Below, piece after piece: positions 37,974 through 50,542 of a DNA stretch of 64,000 nt (its first letter is position 1; every line of letters begins with the position of its first letter). The DNA lies in contig OY829655.1 of NCBI GenBank assembly GCA_963691815.1, positions 13,891,779 to 13,955,778 on the forward strand, written 5' to 3'. The notes beneath the pieces were generated by a model that saw only the letters and a program-made list of their open reading frames with translations, searched no databases and was not told the origin of the DNA. This DNA comes from Echiichthys vipera. Lineage: Eukaryota > Chordata > Actinopteri > Perciformes > Trachinidae. A program made the position numbers and the translations under genes.

Positions 37974-38331
37974 CTGCTGAAAGACAAAGAGCAACAGGCA
38001 ACGAGCAACGTAATTTTAAAACAAACTCATTAAAATACACACATCAATTATTTTTCAGTGATTGCTTCACCCTACACAGCTTCTGAAACCAAGATAAAAA
38101 AATAGCATACTTATGTGATTTCCAAGTCAATTCAAGTCAAGTTTATTTATATAAAACAATTCAACAGCAAGTCAATCTAAAGTAGTTCACACACTGTAAG
38201 AATGCCTCCAAAATATTACTATTCATTAACAGTTATTCCGTTTAAAAGGACAGCACTAGCCCTGTCGTTAACCATATTTCCAACAGCAGTAAAATAACTA
38301 TGATAAAACTTCAATTCTGAGCTGAACTTAC
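37974..38331 (-). other. epha3: epha3 intron 7 (short, open at its 5' end)
   Basis: 358 nt. On the coding strand the exon 7 frame stays open past the donor until a stop at 38219-38221. AATAAA follows at 38142-38147 inside a LINE-2-like tail. The 3' end carries the NAGNAG acceptor. Confidence 0.9.
38128..38200 (-). mobile_element. LINE-2-like 3' tail fragment
   Basis: Read on the plus strand, aagtcaattcaagtcaagtt followed by tatttatataaaacaattca is the reverse complement of a typical fish L2 end (tataaataaacttgaattg). Same sense as epha3. Confidence 0.55.
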
Positions 38332-38494
38332 AGTTAGGGCTTGTCTCAAACTGGAAACTGGGGCTACTGGCTCCATATCCGGCAGCTGTGCGAGCTCTGA
38401 TCTGCAGCAGGTAGGCGGTGTTGGGCTTCAGACCATTCAGAGTCACATTACAACTCCGGGCACGGAGGATGGTGTAGCTGGTCTCCTGCTCTTC
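38332..38494 (-). CDS. epha3: epha3 exon 7: fibronectin type III domain 2, second half
   Basis: This 163-nt exon (phase 0 to 1) completes FN3-2. It reads EEQETSYTILRARSCNVTL, GLKPNTAYLLQIRARTAAGYG and ASSPSFQFETSPN. The RARTAAGYG block is a hallmark of Eph receptors just outside the membrane. The acceptor is TTACAG and the donor is GTAAGTTC. If the donor is skipped, the frame stays open for a further 37 codons into intron 7 and stops at 38219. NVT is a potential glycosylation site. Confidence 0.95.
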
Positions 38495-39822
38495 CTGTAA
38501 GACGAGGCGGACAAAGAAAGAGACATACAGAGGAAGGAATTCAATATTTGCGAGACAGTTATATATATAATATTTAGCCTGGATCGGAACTATTAATGAA
38601 TGAAATGTACATGTACATTTACATACAGATGCACATAATGGCACATATATCCCAGAGAGTTTGACAGCCTTCCTCCCGATCTGATGAATAATGTCCTTCT
38701 TATTTTACGACTTCTCTCCTACTGATCTCCACTGATAAAACAACAGGAGGATTTACACAGCAGGGCTGCATTTGCCACATTGTTTCCAGATGTGGAAGGA
38801 AGAAAACGGTGGAGAAATGATTAGAGGACAGGAGGTAGATGGAGAAAATAAAAGATAGAAATAATCCTTTTTAAAAAAGTCTTATTTTGTGCAGTGATAT
38901 TTCCAAAGTAAGGATAAAAGGACACAATTTTATTTTATTCTATTTTGATGTATAATTGTGTGCCGTATGCTCAATTACAGTCAGGTGTTACCTATTTAGA
39001 TGTTGCCATCAGGAAAGATACACATTTGATTGAAAAAAACATGATCTGTAACTAATATAAAATCAATTGTGAAAAGAAAAACGCCATTCAAGATTTATAC
39101 AAAGATGTCATAAGTACAAATCCACGAAGAAAAGTAAAAGTAAAAGTAAAATACAATAGCAAATTTACATTACAAGATGAGGCAATCCATGCTGCAAAAA
39201 GGCTTGCAATCAGACAATTATAGCACCAATCCGATGCTATGAAACAAACTGCTAAATAGGAACAAAATACAAGGCCAATAAATCTTAATGACAACCTATT
39301 AGACATGACTTCAACAATCCTGAAAATGAGCTACACGTTTTGCGACATAGCCAGGCTCATGAAAATCATCCAAGGTGGAATCAGGTTCAGGCATGGTTAA
39401 ATCCTTACTTTATAGACCCAGTTATAAAGGGGCATTCATTGGTATGGGCGATGACATAAACACACGTAGACATTCACACACACGCATGCAAGGAGCGTCC
39501 AAAAGAAACTTCAGGCCCATTAATGGAGTGGATCAGAGTTTTATGGCGCACAAAGCTTTTTAAACTGCTAAATGTGTGAGGAGGTAACTGATACACCAGA
39601 CCTGCACTGGGAAAACTCTTCATCACAACTATAAATCGACTTGCAGCTTGTCACCGTTGCGCATTCAGGACAGCATGTGATCCCCTGAAAAATCGCACAC
39701 AGGTGTGGCACAAGCCCTGCTGTGTGTCTATATGTGTGATACAGAGAGACAGAGAAAGAAACTCATGTCTGACACCTCTCTTTTATGCATACTGCAGCCC
39801 GACAAGCTGTGTGGTTGTGACT

Positions 39823-40030
<208 letters not shown>

Positions 40031-40150
40031 TCTGTGTCTCCACAGACACACACACCAGAAGACTGCTAGAATTTAATATGGCCTCTGTGCTGCATTCTGC
40101 TTTGACAATCTAAACAAAGCTGTAGCAAATTATAGCTTGTATAACACAGA

Positions 40151-40198
40151 CACACACACACACACACACACACGCGCACACACACACACACACACACA
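40151..40198. repeat. (CA)n microsatellite facing the TG tract
   Basis: CA run with one cgcgc step, 120 nt after the long TG tract. Confidence 0.96.
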
Positions 40199-41234
40199 TA
40201 GATGCAAATCCATGCAGACCCAAAAACAGGAGATGTACAGCAGAAGTCTTATAAATACTGCGTTTCAGCCAGCATTCCTTCAATCTGAGACTAAATAAAC
40301 ACCCCAAATTAAAGTGGATCTAAAGCTCCCTCTTTGCTCTTTAGATTGCAGTGATAAAAGATGTAAAAACTATCAGCAAAGTGTATTCCCACAAATTCTA
40401 TTTTCACAAAGTGCACTTGGAAATGCCTTATCGACCATAGAGCGCCCTTTAGCCAGTTGAAGCGACAGGAAGCTCATGTAGTTAGCCTGGGATTTCCAAA
40501 GATGGAACACGTCTCTTGTTCTGGGAAGTTTCCTGGTTGGGAATTCCCAAGAATATCATCAAACATTCCAGAAGAATTCCCATATATAGGATGCATATCT
40601 CAGGAAAAGCCCTAACACTTTGGAAACTTGGGCCTCTGGTTTCACGACAGTGTGACACAGTGGTATGTGCTGGTGGAGAGAGCAGTGTGGGCAAAGACAG
40701 GAACTTAAGACTGGTTGGGTGGGGTTAATACAAAATAATGAGCTGCAAGGATTTCCTTGTAATGAATCACGTCAGCTATTAATGTCACACAACTTTTCCC
40801 ATCTTCTCCTTTCCCAAGTGGTTTATATGCCACCTAGCCTTAGCCTAAATGTGTTACTTTTACTATTTAAAAAATAGCAGGACTGCATGAAAATGTAGTG
40901 ACATAACAGTATTACATGATATTATTCCTACAGTACAGTTGTCATTTGGCTAACTGAAGAACAGCTTAACCTAGAAAATAGGAAGAACCCAGGGAGCAAA
41001 AAGAGAACAGATACCGAAAAGTCTGAATGGTTTCACTCTTCCACAACACCTAGCCTCACTCCATGCCCTTCCAAAAGAAGTTCCCCCTAATGTTATCATA
41101 TCAGTCATCAGGACCGCATTTGTATCTTGGCTTTTTCCAAGTTTGCCATTGTAAAATTCTATTACCATATAGTTACATACATTTGGTATTAGTGTAATAT
41201 AGGCACTGTCATTGTATCAGTTTTTTGTTTTTTC

Positions 41235-41684
41235 CTTTTAATGCTAAAAAAGTTAGATTTCCATGTTTTTTTCATACAACGGTATAAAGCAGGTTGAGGT
41301 GCATAAAAAAAACTGTGAAAGTATAAAATACCCATCAGGACTTGTGATGTCACAGCTATGATATACTGTATATAAAAGGTATAAATGCTGCAACAGTGCC
41401 GTTACAGTCATTCCTCTGGAGCAAGGAGGATACAGACACAGTGAGAGCACAGATGCCGAAGACCCGTAAACACTGACCAATCAGAGAGCAGACTGGGCTT
41501 CTTTGGTAGGGGTGCTTGAAGAGACAGGCTCTAAAAGTGTTTCAGACAGGGGGTGAATTCAGGTATATTCAGATAGACAGTGTGAGAAAAGTGTGTTTTT
41601 TTAAACATTAAAGCATGTAAGCATGCTTGAGAAACCCAAAATAAAAGCATGAACCTGAAAATGAGTTGAATGTGTTGCCTTTAA
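41235..41684 (+). repeat. MITE-like repeat family A, copy 2
   Basis: A near full-length copy in intron 6, including agtgccgttacagtcattcc, agacccgtaaacactgacca, atcagagagcagactgggct, ggtgaattcaggtatattca and acattaaagcatgtaagcat, ending in gcctttaa. Confidence 0.75.
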
Positions 41685-43143
41685 GTTTAACTTGAAATCT
41701 ACAGTAGAAGTGGAAATGTGATCATTCCAGTTGTTCCTAAAGAGGATATATTCCATGTAACTTTGGAAACAGATGATATGTACAGTAGATTGAAGGTTAT
41801 TTATGATACTGGAGTCTCCAGTGCCTCAACATAATTCATGTGCTACAAGTCATTTCATCAGTTGACAGCAAATATTGAAATTAAATGTTGGGTGCAGTAC
41901 TTTAAGCATGAGAAGTCTAATCAGCACTTAGGATTTAGAGACTAAATTACTTGTGACAGTTAATTATGTTCCGCCTCACACTATAGAGCTCACAAAATAA
42001 AATCCTTAAAGTGCACAAATAGCATATGATATATCATCTCAATGCTTTTCCTTGTCCAGCTCACAGGACAAAACAGCCCTGTCCCACCAAGAAAACATAA
42101 CTGCAATGACTTTCCTTGTCGGCCATTGGTTTGACCTCAGAAATCTATTGGTCCATCAAGTAATTCATCTACCATGCAGAAGTGCTTTTGCTCTGACTGA
42201 TGTTGTGAGGTTGTTGGCGAAATGTTCCCTTTTCTATATAAAGAGAAGCTAGAGTCATCGGTAAATTGCTATTGGATTACATGATAATGTACACTGTGTA
42301 TGTCTGTTTCAAACTTGTGTAAACACAGACAGAGAAAACCACAAACAGAAAGCCCAGCTGATGCTGCAAATCTGAACATCTTCTTGCTAAAAGCTCGCTT
42401 TTAATCTCTGCCGGTCTGTTTTTGTGTTTTGTTTCACCATCCTGTTTATGCGTCCATGCAATTATATCTGCGTGTGTCGGAGTATGTGTCTCTAAAAGCC
42501 TCCTTCTGTCTCCTAAGCGAGTCTTAGTGTGGTCTTGGTGTGGGGAATGTGTCCTCTTACTCTTGTCCTCCTACAGCCTTGATCCTTGGCATGCTATAGA
42601 AGTCCCTCAGTGTCCCCTCTGCCTGCCACAGGAAGAGACCTCTATCCTGGTTTGTTACTGGGGTCTCCCCTGGTTGTCCCAGTTTGCTCTTCTGCTTGGA
42701 AGAGCCTTTTGTCTGGGGTTTAAAATCCTTTGGTATGTATACTGCAGTGGAGAATCCTCTGGGAACTTGTGTGTGTGTTTGTCCGTGAGTGTCTCCAGTA
42801 ATTCCTGAGAGGCGATGTGATTAACAGGGATCAGCGCAAACGCCAAGAGATTTTTCATTACAAAACGCTGTCATAGAGACTCTTACTTGGAAACCACCCT
42901 TTCATTCTTTCCCCTATCTTATTTTAATGAATAATAATTTGTTATCCGTGAGCGTATGTGAGATTGAAAAACCGCAGCTAAGCTACAGTGAGCTCTGACC
43001 CAGTGTCAGTCATTAACTTTTCCGTTTTAAAATCTTAGGTAAGGATGGCTGAGTAAGGAACAGAGTTCAGAGAGGAAACGGCTTCTGTCGGCCTACTAAT
43101 CAAGAGATTAGGGGCCACTTTTGGCATTCAAGCAAACTGTGGG

Positions 43144-43318
<175 letters not shown>

Positions 43319-43504
43319 TTTGCATGCTGAATCTGCCAGAGTGATTAAACTTGCATCCACGGCTAATTTCCCCATCAAATGTCAGCCATTGCACAGCATC
43401 GGTGCTGAAAGCCAGTGTAATTCGTTCTGCACTAATTTCTCTCACAGAGGAATGAGCGACCCCACAGACGCATTTACTATCTGCCATAAAACTTGTCTCC
43501 ATTA

Positions 43505-43720
43505 AGGAAAGGAGAGGAGAGAAGAGGAGGACAGGATGAGAAATAGAGGGAGAGATGATAAAAATGAGATGAGAGAAGTAATCATAAGGGAAAGAGGAGA
43601 GGAGTATGAAGCAGAAGATTGAAGACAGAAATGCAAACAAGTAGAAGAGGAAACGATAGACGTAAAGTAGTAGAGGGGAAAGGTGGTGTGGTGACAAAAG
43701 AAGAGGCAGGATAAGAAAGA
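43505..43720. repeat. purine-rich stretch
   Basis: Strong G/A bias on the plus strand (gaggagagaagaggaggac and similar); polypyrimidine on the epha3 sense strand. No coding support for the open frames over it. Confidence 0.7.
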
Positions 43721-44778
43721 AAAGACACCGGGCGAAATCGGTTCCATGGCGAAGGTTTTAACCCTAAACTTTTCTCTATGCATAAGGGAAACACAATATA
43801 AAATTTCAAAACTATTGATTGAGACTTTTTTGTAGTGTGACAAAACAATCCAGCAAACACAGCAGAGTTATTTTCATTGGGAAAATTTGCTGATTCACTT
43901 TCTTTCCAAAAGTTAAATTAAAAGAGTGATACTGTAGCACTGTATCAGTCTGGTTAATACAGCTGCTGGGTTAGCTTAGGTTGGTGCAAAGATCGAAAAC
44001 GGGGTGAAACCAAGTCCCGGCTGGCTGTGTGTCCATTATGCCGTAGTGACCACACTCAGTATTGCAACTTTGCACAGTGGCCCAACACAATTTTTTCCTA
44101 TTCCTATTGAAATGACTAATTTTATTATCAGGAGTGCGTCCAAGAACTATATGATTAAATAATTGTATCCCATTCACTTCTGTGTGGATCTGGGGTGTCG
44201 GACTGGGGTAAAAAGAGGGACTGAGTAAACACAAAGATATTAGAATGAACATACAGAATACCAATGTGCAGGGTCCAGAATTTTGTGCTTCGGCCCTGGC
44301 GGGGAGCCAACAGGAAGTCAGCAGGCAGCAACCAGAAGAAGTCTCAAACATGCACGCCCTAGACAGGCATGCTTGGACAAGAACTCTAGTGAGCATGCTC
44401 AATGGGCCCAAAAACACAGAAGCGTGACCAAACCTTTGAAGATGTGTTCAGTGTATGCATGCACTTTGCCATCTTGGAACTAGGTATCCAGTTCTCCTTG
44501 ATATATCAACAACTAGGGGCGCTCTTTCCAAACGTTACAAAATCCACCCACCTGCAGCTCTAAAACTCACCAGTTAACACATTATACCTTATATGCTGGC
44601 TCTGGCTTTATATTTACCAGACAGATATCACATCAATCTTCTTATCAAACTTTCGGCAAGAATGCAAACAAAGTGTATTTCCAATAATGTTGAACTATGT
44701 CATTAAGAAGCTCAGTTGCCATGATGCTGCCTTGTTAAAAGGCACATGAGCATTAAAAGTGATGTAGTCTTCACCAAC

Positions 44779-44903
44779 CTTTTCGTAGTATTTTATCTCA
44801 TAGTCGAGAATAATGCCGTTGGGTCTTTCGGGCTGCTGCCAGGATAGGGACACACTGTTTCGAGATGTCTTCTCCTTTCTGATCACTGTAACTGGAGAGG
44901 GAG
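44779..44903 (-). CDS. epha3: epha3 exon 6: fibronectin type III domain 2, first half
   Basis: This 125-nt exon (phase 1 to 0) encodes the N-terminal strands of the second, membrane-proximal FN3 domain: APSPVTVIRKEKTSRNS, the core Trp in SLSWQQPERPNG, and ILDYEIKYYEK. The acceptor is CATCCAG, preceded by a pure (CT)n tract on the coding strand that serves as polypyrimidine tract. The donor must be AAG|GTTGGT to stay in frame with exon 7. A stronger-looking GTGAAG lies 4 nt further on and would shift the frame if used. The exon length equals the one I recall for the human exon. Confidence 0.93.
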
Positions 44904-44925
44904 CTGGATGGGAGACATAGACAAA

Positions 44926-44948
44926 GAGAGAGAGAGAGAGAGAGAGAG
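44926..44948. repeat. (AG)n tract forming the exon 6 polypyrimidine tract
   Basis: On the coding strand this is (CT)n lying 23-45 nt upstream of exon 6, directly before tttgtctatgtctcccatcc and the acceptor AG. Confidence 0.9.
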
Positions 44949-45449
44949 TCAGTTTATTCACAGTGAGGTTCAGTGGAATTTCACTTACCGGTGTTGCATC
45001 CTGACAATTGTCTATGGTTCCTATTAGCCTAATTCAGTTTGCAGCCCAGTGGGGTCACATTAAAGACTGTTGCCCATGATTGATGGGTGGAACGAAACGA
45101 CGTACACTAATGCAAACGCTGGCTTGCGCATCTATGCAAAGACAGACGCACAGACTCAAACACAGAGTGTATAGTACTCAAATCACAGTCACATGTGCAT
45201 TTCACATCTGAGAGAGCAATGCAGTGGATGGCGCTTAGATCAGAGGATTCAGCTTGCACTCATCAAAACAAAACTGAATGCATTTTACTATTAAAATGAA
45301 ATTGCCACGAATCAACATATAAGTGTTTTGTACTGTTTTTAATACTGCTGGTGGAAGCATAAAATTGTGTTGGTGGTAGTTGTATTGTTGCCTCAACACT
45401 CTTCTCCTTCAATATTTATACTGTAATTGCTTTTAGGGTTTCTGTTATT

Positions 45450-45525
45450 GTTTTTATTACCATGTAAAGTGCATTTTGAAATGCTGTACAAATGCGATGT
45501 TTTATTATAATTATTAATAATATAG
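45450..45525 (+). mobile_element. possible LINE-2-like tail
   Basis: tgtaaagtgcattttgaaat, then gctgtacaaatgcgatg and a tta-rich tail, is similar in layout to fish L2 3' ends. Confidence 0.45.
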
Positions 45526-46131
45526 ATCCACATACTGATACATCTTAACAGATTAAACCTAACCTTGAAGTAGTGGCATTTTCTTGTCACGTGAACATAT
45601 TTTTATATTTCTACAGTTGATTACTTGAGTGTTAGAACTCAAGCAAGTAGTGAGTGAATAAAAGCTTTGGAATGTATGATTCTTGGGGGAAACATAATAA
45701 AGGAAAATGGTTTGTCCTTTAATGTTAACTGTAGCATCTATTGTTCCTTTCTCAGAAATGTGATTTAATTTGAAACCATCTCTTCCCCTTTCTCTCACTG
45801 CTGTCGGCCATCCCTATCGCGGTGCTTTCTCCCTCGCCAATCTTTCACCCATGCGGCGCCTTGCCTAAGGGAGTTCACATGGTCCCAATCTAGAATTTCT
45901 GCACATCTCTCCCTCTATCAAATCCTACATCCCTCCTTCGTTCTCTCTCCCTCTCTTCACTCCCTTTCTCATTTCCCTTTTTTACTGCTCTCTAATTGCC
46001 AGGCAGCTTCGGGGCCAGCCCAGCATCTGAGGCATCGACTTTTAATTTTATTAGACCACAGGAAAAAACATGTTTGTCTTTGAAATGTTCAAGCTTTTCT
46101 TGATTGTGATTATATAGCAGAGTGTGCCTGG

Positions 46132-46132
<1 letters not shown>

Positions 46133-46166
<34 letters not shown>

Positions 46167-46176
46167 TGTGTGTGTA
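46133..46176. repeat. (TG)n microsatellite
   Basis: TG run in intron 5. Confidence 0.95.
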
Positions 46177-46427
46177 TCTTTATCCATGCATATACTTGCG
46201 TGCATTTCCACGGGAAGTTATTTTTTTCTCCTGTAATGAATCCAGATGGGGAGAATCTGTTTCTATACCCCCTGCTCCTCCTCTCCTCCTCTCCCTCTGG
46301 TTCTGATAGCGGGGTGAGGCTGTGCTTTTTATTGGCTCTGTGGTTTATGGTGGTAATAATTTACTGTGTCTGGGCCGCTTGGAGGCAGCTTCAAGATCCT
46401 CTCCTCCTCCTTTTCCTTCTCCTTGCT

Positions 46428-46433
<6 letters not shown>

Positions 46434-46488
<55 letters not shown>
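46434..46488. repeat. (TC)n microsatellite
   Basis: Pure CT run of about 54 nt in intron 5. Confidence 0.97.
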
Positions 46489-46492
<4 letters not shown>

Positions 46493-48451
46493 GTCTATTG
46501 CCAGCACTTAATTTGTTGTCACTCTCTGTTTCTGTCTATGGTATAACTGTAAAACTGATACACATAACATCCTTAAAAACTGGCCTTCAGCGTCATTCAC
46601 CTGTGATGCGAGGGACACAGCTGTTGATTTATGTATTCTGTACAACACTGGTGGATTATTTGAAGTAGTTTATTGGCACTGTAGAATTCAACGAAAAGAG
46701 AAGCTGTCCAATGGCTTAAAAGCATTGCTAAATATCTGATGTTGGCAGACTGAATCACAGAGTAGCCTATCCATCTGTTCTTGTCTTTAGTTTCCTTGTC
46801 ATCTGTCTCTTTCTGCATTTCCGTCTATAATCACATCATTTTGTTTGGACATTCTCTTGGACTGCTGAGCTATTTTTCTTTACCATCCTTGAAGAAATAC
46901 GTTATTGAGATTTGAACTGTTGAAGCAATGATTCTCTATTGCCTAGCCCACATGTCGACATGTATCTTAGGTCACTGACAACAGATCTTTTTGAAATCTC
47001 CAGCACAATGGCGGACTTGGCCAAAGCGCTGCTGGTTCTAAACTTGCTAACAGGTCTGTTTGTTTACACACAAATGTAGCGTTACTCTTCCACTATATTT
47101 AGAAAAAGAAGCATTAGAATACTTCTGATTGGACAACATATTCTCCTTCTCCTGTACATGATTTGCCTGTTGGTTTGGCATGCTCTTGACAGCACTTTAA
47201 TGCGTTTTTGCATTTTCATTTAGACACATACTTTTTAAACATGTACATGTACATGTGCCCTAAGCCTATATTTCAATGTGGTCACCGATAACCACATCAT
47301 CATATATCTATAAGCAAGGTGAAGAAGGGATTGGTCCAGTCATGTATATGTACTGTATGTGCCTGCATTTTCTCCTGTCGAACTGCCAAGTTCAGCTGCA
47401 GTTCTGGCTGTTGATATTAGACCACTCTAAATGTGGATCACAGTTACAGTGTTGTTTGCATAGTTATGACAATGAGTGGAGGGCAAAGGATATGGAAGGA
47501 GGTGAGCTACCTGACAGCACTTTGACAGCGCAGCCAGGACACAGCTCCTTCCCGGGGAAACACTTAATCCAACTTTTAACAGCTTTGGCATCTGTATGTG
47601 TGTGCGTGTTTATGTGAGAGAAAGCGTACAGACGGGTGGGGTTAGTGCACTGACATGCTTAATCCTCGCAAACTCTCAGGGCTGATGGAGAGTGTGCAGC
47701 TGCAGGCTGAAATATTTTGTTTAGAGAGGGAGAAGACAGTGTCGGTGTGTGGTATAGGGAAGGTGGGTATGGTGGTAAGGTGTGTGTTTCTGCTCTTCTG
47801 TGTGTGTGCTTGATCTATGATGTGTAAAGACAAATATTAATCTAATTTAATGATCGCTCAAACATAAAAGATGGCTTTCAATATTCAGAGCACACACAGC
47901 ACTAGTGTTGATAATTCCTCATCCTCTTCAGATCTAATTTATACACCGATCACAGAAAGAATCCCCATGACTAACCATAGATTATAATGGTTACCAATAA
48001 CAGATTCCAGAGTGCTGCTAAAGCTTTTTGTCTTTTCCATATGGATTGTCTTCTAATGTATAGCTTTAATCCCTATTGCCCTTTAGCCTCATAACAACAT
48101 ATGATTTGAATCCTGACTTATTTCCAAGCTGAACTGGTGTGCACATACTGTACGTGAACGCACATACACACGCATACAGACACACACACAAACACACACA
48201 CAAAATCTATATTTACCTCTCATCCCTGCCCTGTCACTTTAAAGAGGTCATGTCTGGACCTTGTCACTTTTAATACAGCCAAGGTGTGACAACACAGTGC
48301 AAACACATCTATCTATCCTTACAGTGTGCGTGTATGTTTGCCCTTGAGTCCTTCTCCTCGAACTCTCTAAAGCTATTCCTAATAATCACAGAAAAATACA
48401 TATTTCTTTTCTGCATTATGCCTTGTCTTTGTTCTTATGGTTTTAGTGTGG

Positions 48452-48902
48452 GCTTAAACTAGAATATGTTTGCATGCTTTAGTGTTCAAAAAACACATTA
48501 CTTTTCTCATACTGTCTGTCTGAATATACCTGTATTCACTCTCCCGTCTGAAACGCTACGTTTTAGCGCCTGTCTCTTTGAACACTTCTCCCTAAAAAAG
48601 CCTAGTCTGCTCTCGATTGGTCAGCATTTCTGGGTCTTCTGTATCTGCTTTCTTGACATCTCTGCACCAGCACTGCAGCCGGGAATATCTGTACTACAAC
48701 AGCACCTTCAGCCTATATATAGTATAGCTGTGACATCAAAACTGTACATAAGTCCTGACGGCTTGTTCAAAGGCACAGTTTCTGAATATGGGCAGTGTGC
48801 ATTTCTCTGTAGATTGATACGTTCACAATATTTATAAGCACCCAAACCTCCTTTATAATCAAACAACCAATGTATATCTCAAGATTTATATTGGGCCTTT
48901 AA
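48452..48902 (-). repeat. MITE-like repeat family A, copy 3
   Basis: A reverse-oriented copy in intron 5. Read on the minus strand it starts cttaaaggcccaatat and runs to the aacactaaagcatgcaaaca block. It contains gtcaggacttatgtac, ctgaccaatcgagagcagac and agagacaggcgctaaaac. Confidence 0.75.
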
Positions 48903-50182
48903 GAAAATGTGACAAGTTCTAAGTGACTGGGGTGTCCTGCCTCACTGATTCTACCTGAATACAGCCATAGCACCTCTAGTAACACGTAAATCGAAGTCTT
49001 ATATCCCTGAAATAAAGCAGGTATGTCTTCAAACCTAAACAAAGGGTTTCAAGCACACTGCTCCGCAACTTACCTACTCTGACCACTCTGTTTAAATTCA
49101 CAGCTCTTGCCATCTGCCTATCATCAACGATGTGATGGAGTGTCTGACCTCAATATATGACAACTTATGAGAGGAACCCCCATCTGTTCACTCTGCTCAA
49201 ATCCACGTTCCAAGTGCTACAAATCACCTCCCAAGATTTGGAACAAAAAACCCTCCAGAGATTTGAGGAAACACATACAGAAGAAGAGAATAGCAGGGTG
49301 TGGGTTGGGTTTGGAAGCGACAGGTAAAAAAAAAAATCCTGTGTCCAAATGATGAGAGAGATAATATTTGAGAGGAAAAGAAAAAAATGCTGAACTGCAG
49401 ACACAAAAACATTACAAAACACAAAGGCAAACTGTGTAAGTGAACAGTGAAAGGAGCGGGAAAAGGAAAAGAATCTATGTGCACTACTGTCAGTCATTTG
49501 CACATTCCTTGCTGGAGTCAGGGATTTCTGAGGTTTGGCGCTTTCTACTGGAGCTAGATTTATTTTATTCTTCGAATTTCACAACACCACTTCCCTTTGC
49601 CTTCTTATTCATCTAAACACTTGATGTGTGGAGAGATATTTGTATAAAAGAGTGATAGGAGTTTTAGGTGCCCATCCTCACGTTAAGAGGGTCTGTTAAA
49701 AGGGTGAGATATTTTTTTAGTGAAGGAGGCAGACATTCGATCCCCGTTGTTAAACAAGAGAATCGCGGCCTGGGATAGCCTTGTAAATGTCCAGGGCTGA
49801 TGGTTGGAGTGCATGTGTTTGGATCATATACATTTTAGGCAAGTTTATTATATGATAAGGATATTTAGAGGATGAGGGAGAAAGGGAGTGCAAGTGTTCC
49901 TGTCCATCTGTTAGGTCGCTACTATTCCTTTTAATTTTTTATTTTATTAAAAATGTATTTTCATCTAAAAATATTTTTACTTTAATGAGCCAGTTTATCT
50001 GTACAGATCTGTACACTTCCTACTCAGGTGTAGCTACTAAGTGAAATCAAGTGAAACCTGGCGTCACGGTTGTTTGAAGAACAAAGTTCGGCTTTGATAA
50101 TCAGTAGCTTTAAATGATTGCTTTGTCTGTGATTATGTGAGTGCACGCTTTCTCCATCCATCCATCTGTTGTGATATCTCAC

Positions 50183-50542
50183 CAGCTTGGTTGGTGGTGA
50201 TGGTGACAGCGGCATACTGCCTCATCTTGGGTGCGAGCGACGACACACCATTCAGCGCTTCGATCTCAAAGGTGTAGTTAGTATGGGCTAGCAGGTCGCC
50301 CACTGTCACAGTGGTGTTTTGGAGGCCTGTGGCTCTTGGCAGAAAGTGAACATTGTTCCGGCAAGGCTCACAACGCAGGCTGCCCCCGTTACTGCCGTTA
50401 GAGGCCCCACCCCGGCAGCGCTTGCAGAGTACAGTGAAGGTGAGATCCCTACGCCCACCGGTGTCCTCTGGCCAGCTCCAGTCCAAGATGACCGAAGTCT
50501 CGTTGATGGAAGAGATCACATTTCGAGGAGCTGAAGGGGGTC
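50183..50542 (-). CDS. epha3: epha3 exon 5: fibronectin type III domain 1
   Basis: This 360-nt exon carries the whole first FN3 domain. It opens with PPSAPRNVISSINETSV, the usual Eph start, and has the core Trp in LDWSWPEDTGG and the end YAAVTITTNQA. The paired cysteines LCKRC and RCEPC are conserved, but 14 residues rich in Gly, Ser and Asn separate them, against 6 in human EphA3. This makes the exon 24 nt longer than the human one (336 nt as I recall). N-glycosylation sequons are visible at NET, NTT and NYT. The acceptor is CTACCAG. The donor GTGAGATATC leaves one base, which joins exon 6 as Ala. Confidence 0.95.

Larger units (their letters stand above)
44904..50182 (-). other. epha3: epha3 intron 5
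   Basis: 5279 nt. It contains an (AG)n tract at the exon 6 acceptor, an L2-like tail (45450-45525), TG and TC microsatellites near 46.1-46.5 kb and a family A copy (48452-48902). No additional exon was seen. Confidence 0.9.

Noticed and set aside
43971..44417. 148-codon minus-strand open frame in intron 6
   Set aside because: No domain or family is recognisable. The region looks like an unclassified repeat and the frame is probably fortuitous.
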